Part shown: in pieces, positions 38,366 to 47,896 of the stretch
How positions within the stretch are numbered: the stretch's first letter is position 1
Layout: the number at the start of each line of letters is the position of its first letter
Origin: Planctomycetota bacterium
GTDB lineage: Bacteria; Planctomycetota; GCA-2746535
Assembly (NCBI GenBank): GCA_002746535.1
Contig: NVWA01000026.1
Coordinates: 30,287 to 94,286, forward strand
Length of the DNA: 64,000 nucleotides
Direction of reading: 5' to 3'
The notes under the pieces: model-generated
The model's database searches: none
What the model saw: the letters and a program-made list of their open reading frames with translations, nothing else
Told to the model about the DNA's origin: nothing
Position numbers and translations under genes: made by a program

Positions 38366-39778
38366 ATGTCGCTTAAATATTTATTTTTGACTATTCTAAT
38401 TACAACTTTTATTTTTTCTTATGCAGATGATGTCTACGTGGCACCTGATCCAGAGCCTACTTCAGAAGAAGTTTATTCCCTAGAATTATTAAATCGTTTC
38501 AGAATGAATCCGAATGCCGAAGCAGAAATTATTGCACCAGGTGGAAAAAGAGGCCCAGGTATTTCTTCCTGGATAAAAGTTGATTTTAAAATGTTTTATG
38601 ATGAGTTAATGGCGTTGAAGCCAGTTCATCCCTTGGTGATGAATTTGGCATTACTAAAAGCAGCTAGACGACATAGTCATTACCAAATTAAAAATGGTCA
38701 AGGACATGTGGAGACCCCTGGAAAAGCTGGGTTTGTTGCAAAAGGATTTAGTCAGCGATGTAAGTTGGCCGGTTATACTGGTGGCCCTGGTGGAGAAAAT
38801 TGTTTTAATTCTTCAAAATCAGCTTATTTCGGACATATTGGTTTTATCATTGATTGGGGAAAAGGTGGCCCAGGTGGAATGCAACCTGGTAGAGGCCATA
38901 GAGCGAATATGATGAAAGCTAAATTTAATGAAGTTGGGATTTCAGCATTGCCCTATTCTGGCAAATTCAGTATTACTCATAATCTTGGACGTGGCAAAAG
39001 TGCTCGCTATGCAGGGGGTGTTATTTATCGTGATAAAAATAAAAATGGTTTTTATGATGTTGGCGAAGGGGTTGGAAATGTAAAAATCAAAAGCCATGAT
39101 GGCAAAAGTGAAACATTTAGCTGGAAATCTGGTGGTTATGCCCTTGGATTAAATAGTACAGGCAAGTTGAAATTGATAGCTTCCTTAAATGGTGTGAGCT
39201 ATGAAAAGGAATTCGATGCTGGTAGCCACACTGTTAAATTTGATTGGTCTATACCGCAAGAGCAAGATTTAATTAAAATCAAAGAGTTATTAAAAAATAT
39301 ATCAGGAATCAAGAATAGCCCGTCCAACAAAAAAAGAATCTTTCAAGCAGCTGTAAAGTTATATTTGATCGGTAAGACTCTTGGTATGGGGCCAAAGGAA
39401 AAAAGTGAATTTAATAAATATGTTAAAGATGTGAAAAATAAAATTGATGATGACCAAAAGGAAATAAGGTCGTTGTGGTCAAAAAATGAAAAGAAAGAAT
39501 TTAAAATCAAAGTTTCAAAACTTAAAAAAGAGTATGTTGGAACATTATTAAGTAACTGGATTTCAGATGCTTCCTACACTTATAATGTTAAAAAAGTAGT
39601 CTCAGATTTTGAAAAGAAAGTTGAGCTTACTCCAAAGAAAATGAATTCCGTTGTTAAACGAAAATTTTTAAAAAGTATTCAGGCTTCTAGAAGAAAAGTA
39701 AAGACTCCCGAATACTTGAAGATTATGGATGGCTTTGCAAATAGAATTCAAGCACTTGTTAAGAGTAAAAGAAGATAG
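38366..39778 (+). CDS. Secreted CAP/SCP-domain protein
   Basis: This 470-aa protein has a signal peptide (residues about 1-19). A CAP (SCP/PR-1) domain spans about 30-215, visible as ELLNRFRMNPNAEAE, ARRHSHYQIKNG, GENCF, and GRGHRANMMKAKFNEVGI, with the cavity His residues present. A short SdrD-B/EF-like beta domain (VIYRDKNKNGFYDVGEGV) follows near 223-240. The C-terminal 170 residues are Lys-rich and helical. Bacterial CAP proteins are extracellular, but their activity is mostly unknown. It lies just after the giant surface proteins and may work at the same surface; that link is positional. GGGAGC precedes the ATG. Confidence 0.85.
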   Translation: MSLKYLFLTILITTFIFSYADDVYVAPDPEPTSEEVYSLELLNRFRMNPNAEAEIIAPGGKRGPGISSWIKVDFKMFYDELMALKPVHPLVMNLALLKAARRHSHYQIKNGQGHVETPGKAGFVAKGFSQRCKLAGYTGGPGGENCFNSSKSAYFGHIGFIIDWGKGGPGGMQPGRGHRANMMKAKFNEVGISALPYSGKFSITHNLGRGKSARYAGGVIYRDKNKNGFYDVGEGVGNVKIKSHDGKSETFSWKSGGYALGLNSTGKLKLIASLNGVSYEKEFDAGSHTVKFDWSIPQEQDLIKIKELLKNISGIKNSPSNKKRIFQAAVKLYLIGKTLGMGPKEKSEFNKYVKDVKNKIDDDQKEIRSLWSKNEKKEFKIKVSKLKKEYVGTLLSNWISDASYTYNVKKVVSDFEKKVELTPKKMNSVVKRKFLKSIQASRRKVKTPEYLKIMDGFANRIQALVKSKRR

Positions 39779-39960
39779 CTTTGTACTTTTATTAAATAAA
39801 GCATTGCTTTCTAATGTTTGAGTTTATTCGATTATTCGACTCCCAAATGAAATCAAAAGTATCAATTTAGAGAAATCATTACTAGTTGCACAATAGGTAG
39901 AAATATCGACCTACTACAGTAAGTTATATAGAATTTTAATTTTACTGATTAGGAAAAACT

Positions 39961-41190
39961 ATGTCAGATATTATTGAACCTGTGGTCTTCAATGAATTAC
40001 CAATCGATAAAAACTTTTCTGAAGCCGAAGAGCCAAATCCTGCACCATTTGAATTTGCCGGTGCCATAGTAAAAAGTATTGAATGGAAGAATCGTGGTAT
40101 TCGACGTTCACGTTTGCCTATCATTATTCCAGATGCAAATAATAAACAATTAAAAGAATTTAAAGACAGATATTCAGATTGTTTCGAATATGCTGAAGAA
40201 GGAAAATCCGAATGGGAAAAAATATTAAGAATGCGCCATTGGTTACACACGGCTGTGGTTGGCACATTGGACAATGCTTTATTCAGTAGACCTTATGATG
40301 ATGGAGAAAACCCTAGTCCGTTTAAAATGTTTGAGACGGCTGGAGCTGGTAAGGGTTGGTGGTGCCCACATTTTAGCAGTATGTTGAATTTATTATTCAT
40401 GGCTGGAGGCTGGGCTAGTCGAAAAGTAGGCAATTGCTCATTGCCAAATGACGAAGATGGAACAAGAACACATGGTGTTACAGATGTGTTTGTAAATGAA
40501 ATTGGCAAATGGGTTCAGATGGATGCTCATTTTGATATTCATTATTGCAAAGATGGAGTTCCTTTATCACCCGGAGAAATTGGCCAAGCATTTTTTGAAA
40601 ATGGTGGAGAAGGGGTAGAGCGATTTGTAGGATTAGAAGAAAATCTTAAAACGGAAAATGTTTTAGGAACCGCCAGCGGTGAGCATGAGTCTCAAAGAGC
40701 TTATTGGAATCGTCATGTGCTAGATAATAATTTCTTAAAAAGTACTGGGACATGGGGCATTGAAACAATGTTTCAGTTTATCGAAAGTCGCCATGAAGGG
40801 AAACTATGCTCGCAAGGTAGAGCCGAAAAGCAGATTGTACATAGTGGTTATTCAAAAGGAGTTTTTCATCATACAAAACGTAAATGGGATGTTTATCCAG
40901 ATGTTGGAACATGTCGTATAGAAATATCAAAAGGTATTGAAAATAAAGGTTTTGTGCAGGTAAATATAGGTCATTGTACACCCAATTTTGATACGGTTTT
41001 AATTTCAATAAATGGAAAAAGAGAAGTCCCAATTGACAATAGTTTTAAATGGTGGCTTCATGAAGGTGAGAATGAAATGACTGTTAGAACTAAAAATCTA
41101 TTTGGTCGATTGGGTCATCCATCTACCATGAAAGTTGTGCTAACAAAAAATATTGATGGAGATTATAGTAAGCCGCAAAGTGAATGGTAA
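39961..41190 (+). CDS. Transglutaminase-like cysteine protease-fold protein
   Basis: This 409-aa protein has no signal peptide. It carries a transglutaminase-like catalytic layout: Cys135 in KGWWCPHFSSML, His171 in TRTHGVTDVFV and Asp188 in VQMDAHFD. The order and spacing of the triad fit the family. The C-terminal 130 residues look beta-rich and end with a region resembling a small Ig-like domain. It probably acts as a cytoplasmic peptidase or amidase; the substrate is unknown. AGGAAAAACT precedes the ATG. It stands alone, 247 nt before the sugar kinase gene. Confidence 0.7.
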   Translation: MSDIIEPVVFNELPIDKNFSEAEEPNPAPFEFAGAIVKSIEWKNRGIRRSRLPIIIPDANNKQLKEFKDRYSDCFEYAEEGKSEWEKILRMRHWLHTAVVGTLDNALFSRPYDDGENPSPFKMFETAGAGKGWWCPHFSSMLNLLFMAGGWASRKVGNCSLPNDEDGTRTHGVTDVFVNEIGKWVQMDAHFDIHYCKDGVPLSPGEIGQAFFENGGEGVERFVGLEENLKTENVLGTASGEHESQRAYWNRHVLDNNFLKSTGTWGIETMFQFIESRHEGKLCSQGRAEKQIVHSGYSKGVFHHTKRKWDVYPDVGTCRIEISKGIENKGFVQVNIGHCTPNFDTVLISINGKREVPIDNSFKWWLHEGENEMTVRTKNLFGRLGHPSTMKVVLTKNIDGDYSKPQSEW

Positions 41191-41437
41191 TTTAAGGCGT
41201 AGTCTCACTTCCAACAAAAAGCTCACTTTCAATAAATATAAGTGCTCGAATATTTAAAAGAGAAACCCCTGAAAGTTCCACTTTCTACATAGTTTATCCT
41301 AAGTAAAGTAAATTTACTTACATAATTCTTCATCGTAGAGTTGTATGTTTCAGTAAATTATTATATATAAATTTGTACATAAATATGATAGAATCCGCCT
41401 TTTTTTACACGTTGCGATGAATTTAGAAAGGTTAGTC

Positions 41438-42517
41438 ATGAGTTTAAAATTGAAAGAAAACTGTAAATATGCATTAGTTGTACCAACAAGTATGGGTGTA
41501 AGAATCACTCCAGAAGGAGGTCAACCAGTTCATGCCAGTGATACATTTAAAATGCAGGCTACAAGTGCCGAGACAAATGTTGCCAGTGTATCTTCTTTTT
41601 TAGGCTTACCCGTAAAAGTATTAACGACCTTTGTGAAAGATAGCCCAATTGCCGCATTTATTAAAAGTAATCTTAAAAGTAGATTAATGGATTTTGAAGG
41701 CCCAGAAGTTGAACAAGATAATCCATGGGGATATCGTCACCAATTTAATATTGCCGATAGTGGATTTGGTGCTAGAGGACCAAGAGTTCAAAATGACCGA
41801 GCAGGTGAAGTAGGGCGAACCTTAAATGTTGCCGATTTCGATTTAGAAAAATTATTTGGCGAAGAAGGTACCCAGGTAGTGCACTTGTCTGGACTGATCG
41901 CAGCCCTGTCACCTGATACGGGGAAATTTTGTTTGGAAATTGCAAGAGCTGCCAAAAAACATGGAACAAAAATATCATTTGATTTAAATTATAGAGCTTC
42001 ATTCTGGATCAATAGAGAAAAGGAATTAAGTGATATCTTTAAAGAAATTGCCAGTGTTTCAGATGTTTTAGTTGGTAATGAAGAAGATTTTCAATTATGT
42101 TTAGGAATTAAAGGTCCTGATGCTGGTGGATCAGCCATATCTGAAAAGATTGAAAATTTTAAAGAAATGATCAATAGAGTAAAAGAAGCGTTTCCTAATG
42201 CGTCAGTCTTTGCCACAACACTTAGAGAAGTTGTAAATACAAACAGTCATTTATGGGGATCAATTGTTTCAATTGGAGATGATTGGCACGTAATTGAACC
42301 AAAACAAATAACTGTTCTAGATCGAATTGGTGGTGGGGATGGCTTTGTGGGTGGCTTACTCTATGCTATACTAAAAGGTTGGGAAGAAGAAAAATGGGGT
42401 CAATTCGGTTGGGCGTGTGGTGCTTTAGCGACAACTTTATTAACGGATTATGGACAACCAGCTGATGAAGAGCAAGTTTGGAGCATTTGGCAGGGAAACG
42501 CCAGAGTTCGAAGATAA
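41438..42517 (+). CDS. PfkB-family sugar kinase (2-keto-3-deoxygluconate kinase-like)
   Basis: The start chosen is the ATG at 41438, because GAAAGGTT lies at proper spacing; an ATG 21 nt upstream has none. The 359-aa protein is a ribokinase/PfkB enzyme with the C-terminal signature DRIGGGDGFVGG and catalytic Asp301. NYRASFW and GNEEDFQ are typical of 2-keto-3-deoxygluconate kinases. It would phosphorylate a sugar acid using ATP in the cytoplasm, as in uronate (alginate, pectin) degradation. That fits the lyase-like gene far upstream, but the substrate is inferred. It is followed by a stem-loop. Confidence 0.8.
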   Translation: MSLKLKENCKYALVVPTSMGVRITPEGGQPVHASDTFKMQATSAETNVASVSSFLGLPVKVLTTFVKDSPIAAFIKSNLKSRLMDFEGPEVEQDNPWGYRHQFNIADSGFGARGPRVQNDRAGEVGRTLNVADFDLEKLFGEEGTQVVHLSGLIAALSPDTGKFCLEIARAAKKHGTKISFDLNYRASFWINREKELSDIFKEIASVSDVLVGNEEDFQLCLGIKGPDAGGSAISEKIENFKEMINRVKEAFPNASVFATTLREVVNTNSHLWGSIVSIGDDWHVIEPKQITVLDRIGGGDGFVGGLLYAILKGWEEEKWGQFGWACGALATTLLTDYGQPADEEQVWSIWQGNARVRR

Positions 42518-42537
42518 TCTGACCTAGATATTACATG

Positions 42538-42569
42538 TTTCTCTAATTTATTTATTAAAGTTAGAGAAA
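42538..42569 (+). terminator. Stem-loop after the sugar kinase gene
   Basis: A 9-bp stem (TTTCTCTAA/TTAGAGAAA) with a 14-nt loop is followed by TTATTTT, 20 nt after the stop. Confidence 0.6.
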
Positions 42570-42703
42570 TTATTTTAGGGTAAATTTCGGTAAGTATTCT
42601 CCTATTAATACCATTATTGTGAAAGTCTTATTTTTAACTCTAGAATTACATCCGATTTCATAATATTTTCACATTTATACATAGAATTAGTCGAAATGGC
42701 TAA

Positions 42704-42733
42704 TTAATAGACTATTAAAATAGTCTATATAAT
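42704..42733 (+). promoter_or_regulatory. Palindromic operator overlapping the likely MoxR-operon promoter
   Basis: A perfect 10-bp inverted repeat with a 2-nt centre (ATAGACTATT, AA, AATAGTCTAT) occupies 42707-42728. A TATAAT at 42728-42733 overlaps its right end, with a weak TTAATA 18 nt further upstream as -35. This is where a dimeric regulator would block or activate polymerase for the nine-gene operon that starts about 65 nt downstream. Confidence 0.45.
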
Positions 42734-42798
42734 TGATAAAATTTAGTTAACCTTTCGTGTGCTTTTACGTATATATTTATAAATTATAGGTGATAAAA

Positions 42799-44199
42799 AT
42801 GGAATATCATTCGTTACAAAACTTTGCCTTTAAGAAATTGCGTCGCCAATATTTTTTTAGTCATATGCCTTTGCCTCTATTAATTTCTGGAAGTTTGATA
42901 TTAATTATTTTTGCTGTTTCAAAACAAGTTTTCCATGGAATCTTTCTAATAGATTTTGTTTTGCTTGGGCTTATTTTAATTAGCCTTTTGGGTTGGTTAA
43001 TTAATAAATGGTTTCAGGTCCCTTTTCAAAAAGAAGATGTTAATGCATGGATTGATCAGAAAGTAGGTGCTGGTGGATTATTCATGACATTGCACGAAAA
43101 AGGAAATGCTCAATACAAATGGGAAGATCATTTGAATAAAATTTTAGTTCACAAAGAAGACCGATTGCCAAGATTTACATTGAGCGATATAGGCTTAGCT
43201 TTGCTGATATCCTTATGTGTTGTAGCCATTGTATATTTAATTCCTATTGCGATCCCAAAAATAATCCAAAGTGGAACCGAAATAGCAAAAGACATTACAG
43301 ACCCTTTTAAAGAAGAAATTGCGGCCTTAGCAAAAGAGAATTTATTAAAAGATGAAAATGAAAAAGATGATTTAATGGCGTTTGTTTTAGATCTTGAGAA
43401 GAAAACGGAGGAAGAAGGATTAAATAAAAGTGTATGGGAGGCTAGGGATCGTCTCAAAAAAATGCTTGAGAAAAAATATTTGGAACAGCAAAATAAAGAA
43501 CAAAAGATGATCAATCAATTAGATCGTCTTTCAAAAGCATTGACTAAAAGTGATAATATAGACCAGTTAAGCCAAGTGCTTGATTCTTTAGAAAAAAATA
43601 TGATCGATTCTAAAAATAGTTTTTCGAAAAAGGAATTGGAAGAGTTGAGTCAGCAAATGAAAAATGTGCAGCAAAACATTAATGGATTATCGCCGGAAGA
43701 AATTAAAAATATTTTTGATGCCATGAAAAAAATGGGCAAATCATTGAAAATGCAAATAATGAAAAGGAAAAGTAATAGCGCAATGCAATGTAATAAAGGT
43801 GGGGCGTGTGCCGGAGGGAATAAATCATTACAAGAGGACTTGGATGGTTTGATAAAATCATTAAAACCTCGTGAGAAAATGGCAGGAATTGTTATTGTTT
43901 TGACCAAAGGCTCTGGCAAAGGTGGTATTGACCGTGGTCCTGGAGCGGCTGATTTAAACCACACAAATGATACAACCTTCGAAGGAATGTTGAAATTGAA
44001 GAAGATCTCATCTTCGGGTAAAGTTTATAATAATGATGGGAAAGTTGAAGAAATTAAAATTGGCGAACACGATTCAGCGGTGTTGGGAGATAAATCAAAT
44101 ACAAAACGAGATTTTACCAATACAACCGCTGATTCAGTAAATCAGGATAATGTTCCACCACATCGAAGAAAAATAATTAAAAAATATTTTAAAAGGTAA
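42799..44199 (+). CDS. Membrane protein with two N-terminal helices and long coiled coil
   Basis: The ATG at 42799 has AGGTGA just upstream; a GTG 9 nt earlier overlaps that site and is less likely. The 466-aa protein has two transmembrane segments near residues 25-70 and a third near 140-160. A long charged coiled coil follows (about 175-330), then a low-complexity tail with a short Cys-Gly region (MQCNKGGACAGGNK). Proteins of this form often lead MoxR/DUF58/von Willebrand operons (DUF4175-like), but I cannot assign the family firmly. It is the first gene of the operon and is 4 nt from moxR. Confidence 0.65.
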   Translation: MEYHSLQNFAFKKLRRQYFFSHMPLPLLISGSLILIIFAVSKQVFHGIFLIDFVLLGLILISLLGWLINKWFQVPFQKEDVNAWIDQKVGAGGLFMTLHEKGNAQYKWEDHLNKILVHKEDRLPRFTLSDIGLALLISLCVVAIVYLIPIAIPKIIQSGTEIAKDITDPFKEEIAALAKENLLKDENEKDDLMAFVLDLEKKTEEEGLNKSVWEARDRLKKMLEKKYLEQQNKEQKMINQLDRLSKALTKSDNIDQLSQVLDSLEKNMIDSKNSFSKKELEELSQQMKNVQQNINGLSPEEIKNIFDAMKKMGKSLKMQIMKRKSNSAMQCNKGGACAGGNKSLQEDLDGLIKSLKPREKMAGIVIVLTKGSGKGGIDRGPGAADLNHTNDTTFEGMLKLKKISSSGKVYNNDGKVEEIKIGEHDSAVLGDKSNTKRDFTNTTADSVNQDNVPPHRRKIIKKYFKR

Positions 44200-44203
44200 T
44201 TGT

Positions 44204-45241
44204 ATGAGTGAAGAAAATTCGCAGGAGTCTTTGGTAGATCAAGATATCCTTGAGGAAGTGTCTGGAAAACTTAAAAAATTAGAAAATGCATTAAATGAAG
44301 TTTTGATGGGGAAGTCTGAAATAATTGAAAAAGTATTGTTGGCCATGATTTGTCAAGGTCATTTGTTATTAGAAGGGTTACCCGGGTTAGGGAAAACAGA
44401 GCTCGTAAAGGGTTTGTCTCAATTAGTATCTTTACAATTCAAACGAATCCAATTTACTCCAGATTTAATGCCTGGGGACATTACCGGTACAATGATTTTG
44501 GAAGAAAATAAAGATGGCCAAAGAGAAATGAAGTTTAAACCAGGTCCTTTATTTTCAAATTTAGTCTTGGCTGATGAAATCAATCGTGCCTCGCCTAAAA
44601 CGCAATCAGCGTTATTAGAGGCCATGGCTGAAAGACAAATTTCTGTCATGGGTACATCTTATCTTCTTGAAGAACCCTTTTTAGTATTTGCAACCCAAAA
44701 CCCTATTGAACTAGAAGGTACATATCCCTTACCCGAAGCTCAATTAGACCGCTTTTTATTTAAATTGATTATTACAAATGTAGATGAAAAAGTAATGACA
44801 GATATTATCATGCAAAGAACAGGCAACGTTGCTAGTAATTTAAGTCCCATATTAGAAAAAGATTTTATTAATCAATGCATTCAATTAGTTCGTAAGATTT
44901 ATTTACCTGTTAAGGTGGCCGAATACATTGCTCGAATTGTGGCAGGTACTAATCCGGCATCTGAAAAAGCTATGCCAAATATTAAAAATTATTTGAGATA
45001 TGGTTGTTCCCCTCGTGCTGGAATATATATATCTTTAGCAGCGAAAGCTTTAGCTTTATTAAATGGTAAACCTAATGTTGGTTTTGATGAAGTTAATAAA
45101 ATTTCGCCAAGTGTCTTACATCATAGAATGATTTTAAATTATCAGGGAAATCTGGATAAAGTTGATCCTTATCAATTGTCTCAAGAGTTGGTCGAGAATA
45201 CATTAGAGATTGATCAGTCAGTTTTATCTGGGAGGATCTGA
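44204..45241 (+). CDS. MoxR-family AAA+ ATPase
   Basis: This 345-aa protein has Walker A GLPGLGKT at 58-65, Walker B VLADEIN at 121-127, sensor-1 FATQNPIE and the MoxR-typical GDITGT and ALLEAMAERQISV segments. MoxR ATPases act as chaperones that help assemble or activate von Willebrand factor A proteins, which fits the downstream DUF58 and double-VWA genes. It is cytoplasmic. It starts 4 nt after the previous stop with AAAAGGTAATTGT upstream, and the next gene's ATG directly abuts its stop. Confidence 0.94.
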   Translation: MSEENSQESLVDQDILEEVSGKLKKLENALNEVLMGKSEIIEKVLLAMICQGHLLLEGLPGLGKTELVKGLSQLVSLQFKRIQFTPDLMPGDITGTMILEENKDGQREMKFKPGPLFSNLVLADEINRASPKTQSALLEAMAERQISVMGTSYLLEEPFLVFATQNPIELEGTYPLPEAQLDRFLFKLIITNVDEKVMTDIIMQRTGNVASNLSPILEKDFINQCIQLVRKIYLPVKVAEYIARIVAGTNPASEKAMPNIKNYLRYGCSPRAGIYISLAAKALALLNGKPNVGFDEVNKISPSVLHHRMILNYQGNLDKVDPYQLSQELVENTLEIDQSVLSGRI

Positions 45242-46903
45242 ATGAAGGTAAAAAAAATAGGGTTAGTTTGTTTTTTATTTTTCTTTATTTATCAGTCAGT
45301 CTTTTCTTTACCTCGAAATGTTGAAATTGAAATTATTTCTGACTGGTTTAAAGTAGAGAAAGAAAGACGATTTTTCCCTATTAAGATTAAATTAAAGAAT
45401 AATACCAATACCAAAAAATATGGTGAGTTTAAAATCAGTTTAGGAAAATATTCTTGGTCTCAAGCTTTTATTGTTCTTATGCCAAATGAAAAAAAAGAAA
45501 TTTCTTATGTTTTAGCTATTGATGGTAATGATTACTATAGGAGTAATATTAATATTAATGTTTCAATTGGTGATATCCATGAAAATAGAATGGTTGAAGT
45601 TGGTGACTCCTATAGCTATTCTAGTAGTAGTAAAAACTCATTGGATAAATCCAATGATATATTAATAGTTTCAGATCCTTTAAATTTAGGATTAAATGCT
45701 GCTACCATTTATTATGAGAAAAATAAAAATTTAGTTTATTGCAAACCTGCAGATATACCAACAAATCAATTGGCGTTAAGTGAGGTTGATTTTATTTTAA
45801 TCCCCTCGAGTACTTATCAATCTTTAAGCCATGATATGAAACAAGTTGTTGATACCTATGTTAGCTGGGGAGGCAATTTAATTATTGTAGATGCCGCTTC
45901 AGGGGATGTGAAAGATTTTGGGATGGGGCGGAAATACTTTTATACAGTAAGCTTACAAAAATTAAAAGAATTGCCGACGTTTAAAAAATCTCATGCATTA
46001 TCTTTTTATCCTAAAAATGGCAGTACTTTTGAATATCATATCGCCGATGGGAATAGCTTTATCTTATTTCTTCTATTGCTTGTCTTTGTCATAATTATTG
46101 GTCCTATTAATTTATTTATTCTACATCGTATTAAAAGAAAGGTTTGGGCCGTTTTTACGATACCCTTTATTTCATTTTCATTTGTATTTGTGATGGTTTT
46201 ATTTGCTATTTTCTCAGAAGGCTTCACAGGTAATTATCAATCCCATAGTTTTATTATTATTAATAGTGAAAATCGTCAGGCCATTGATATTTCAGAAACT
46301 AGACTGTATTCTCCAATGGCGTCCAGTAATGGTATTAGAAGAAAACTACAATCAGTATCATATCCTATTGCAAAACATTTGGGTTATAGTGAAAAGAATA
46401 GTAGAAGTTATCAAGTCGAATATGAAGTAGGCGCAGGCCAATATCTTAGGGGCGATTATTACATTTCTAGAGTTGATAATTTATTTAAAACCTATCAGGC
46501 TTTGGATATTAAACAACGATTCGAAATTAAAGAAAATGTCAAAGGGATAAAATTACTTAATGGTTTTAACGATGAATTAAAAATAGTTGTATATGACAAA
46601 AAGGAAAAAAAATATTACTCATCTTTAGAACCATGGAAAACTGGCGAGAATAAATTGATGTCTTTAATCCTTCCTGATCAGAAGAAAGCTTTTGAAGCTA
46701 TAGGGTTGCCCGACGTCTACGATTATAATGTTACCTCTTATATGAATTTGTGCCTTAAAGATGAAAGTGACTTTACTATTGAAAAAAGAAATTCCCGTTA
46801 TATTTTTATTGCCACCGGCAAGAAGAACCCGTTTTATAAGGTAGGAGTTTCTTCTGTTAATATGCAGGATAGTCATCACGTGATTGTCGGGGAGCTAAAA
46901 TAA
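45242..46903 (+). CDS. Membrane protein with extracytoplasmic N-terminal region
   Basis: This 553-aa protein begins with a signal peptide (about 1-22). An exported beta-rich domain (to about 130) is followed by an alpha/beta region with YVSWGGNLIIVDAASG around 210-225 that recalls class-I glutamine amidotransferase-like folds without an evident catalytic Cys. Two membrane segments follow at about 272-297 and 301-326, then a C-terminal domain. Its stop overlaps the ATG of the ABC ATPase (TAATG), so translation is coupled. Comparable proteins occur beside GldA/GldF-like ABC exporters, which suggests it is part of the exporter. The function is unknown. Confidence 0.65.
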   Translation: MKVKKIGLVCFLFFFIYQSVFSLPRNVEIEIISDWFKVEKERRFFPIKIKLKNNTNTKKYGEFKISLGKYSWSQAFIVLMPNEKKEISYVLAIDGNDYYRSNININVSIGDIHENRMVEVGDSYSYSSSSKNSLDKSNDILIVSDPLNLGLNAATIYYEKNKNLVYCKPADIPTNQLALSEVDFILIPSSTYQSLSHDMKQVVDTYVSWGGNLIIVDAASGDVKDFGMGRKYFYTVSLQKLKELPTFKKSHALSFYPKNGSTFEYHIADGNSFILFLLLLVFVIIIGPINLFILHRIKRKVWAVFTIPFISFSFVFVMVLFAIFSEGFTGNYQSHSFIIINSENRQAIDISETRLYSPMASSNGIRRKLQSVSYPIAKHLGYSEKNSRSYQVEYEVGAGQYLRGDYYISRVDNLFKTYQALDIKQRFEIKENVKGIKLLNGFNDELKIVVYDKKEKKYYSSLEPWKTGENKLMSLILPDQKKAFEAIGLPDVYDYNVTSYMNLCLKDESDFTIEKRNSRYIFIATGKKNPFYKVGVSSVNMQDSHHVIVGELK

Positions 46904-47856
46904 TGGGTGATTTAATTGTTGTCGATAATTTAACTCGAATGTTCGGTTCCTTTACTGCCATTAAAGATGTTAGCTTTTCCTTTGACTCTGGAAGTATATT
47001 TGGATTTATAGGTCCAAATGGCGCCGGTAAAACTACCACCATGAGAATTTTATCGACTTTAGATATTGCAACAACAGGTGATGCCTTTATTAATGGTTAC
47101 TCTGTTATTGACGAGCCGGATAAAGTTCGCTCGATGATTGGCTTTATGCCTGATTATTATGGGGCTCCAAAAAATATGACGATAAAAGATTATTTAGATT
47201 TTTTCGCTAGGGCTTATTTGCTGAAAGGTGAGAAGAGAAGAAAAAGTGTTGAATACGTAATTGATTTTATGGATATGAAAAAAATTCAAGATAAGCATGT
47301 TGTCACCCTTTCAAAAGGTATGAAACAGAGGTTGTGTCTTGGTAGAGCCCTTATTCATGATCCAAAAATATTAATTCTCGATGAACCTGCAGCAGGTCTA
47401 GATCCTCGAGCAAGAATAGAATTGAGAGAATTGTTAAAAATTTTGGCAGAACGGGGTAAAGCAATTCTAATTAGCTCACATATTTTAACGGAATTAAGTG
47501 AGCTCTGTGATTCTTGTGCCATCATTGAACAAGGGAAAATCCTAAGCCATGGAAATGTAAATGAAATTCAAGAAAGTCTTCAACTTAATAACAAGAGCTT
47601 GCCTGTCATTTCATTGTCTTTATTGGAACCAAATGAAGATATTCTAATTCATTTAAATGAAATCCCTTTTGTTGAGCAAGTCGAAGAAATTACCAAAGGC
47701 AAAAAGTTTAAATTAAAAGTGAATGGTAATAAAAATCAGATACCTCAAATTTTAAAAAACTTAATTGATAGTGGATATTTAGTAATGGAGTTTAAGCTAG
47801 AAGGTCAAAACCTTGAGGATCTATTCTTAAATATTACAAAAGGTGAAGTTCAATAA
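46903..47856 (+). CDS. ABC transporter ATP-binding protein
   Basis: This 317-aa protein has Walker A GPNGAGKTT at 37-45, the signature LSKGMKQR at 136-143, Walker B ILILDEP at 156-162, and the H-loop SSHILTELSELCD. The extended C-terminal 80 residues are typical of ABC-2 exporter ATPases of the GldA/CcmA/NatA type. It powers the two permeases that follow. It overlaps the upstream gene by 1 nt. Confidence 0.95.
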   Translation: MGDLIVVDNLTRMFGSFTAIKDVSFSFDSGSIFGFIGPNGAGKTTTMRILSTLDIATTGDAFINGYSVIDEPDKVRSMIGFMPDYYGAPKNMTIKDYLDFFARAYLLKGEKRRKSVEYVIDFMDMKKIQDKHVVTLSKGMKQRLCLGRALIHDPKILILDEPAAGLDPRARIELRELLKILAERGKAILISSHILTELSELCDSCAIIEQGKILSHGNVNEIQESLQLNNKSLPVISLSLLEPNEDILIHLNEIPFVEQVEEITKGKKFKLKVNGNKNQIPQILKNLIDSGYLVMEFKLEGQNLEDLFLNITKGEVQ

Positions 47857-47896
47857 ATTAATGATTAGAATTATTTTGATAGCTGGATGCTAATTA

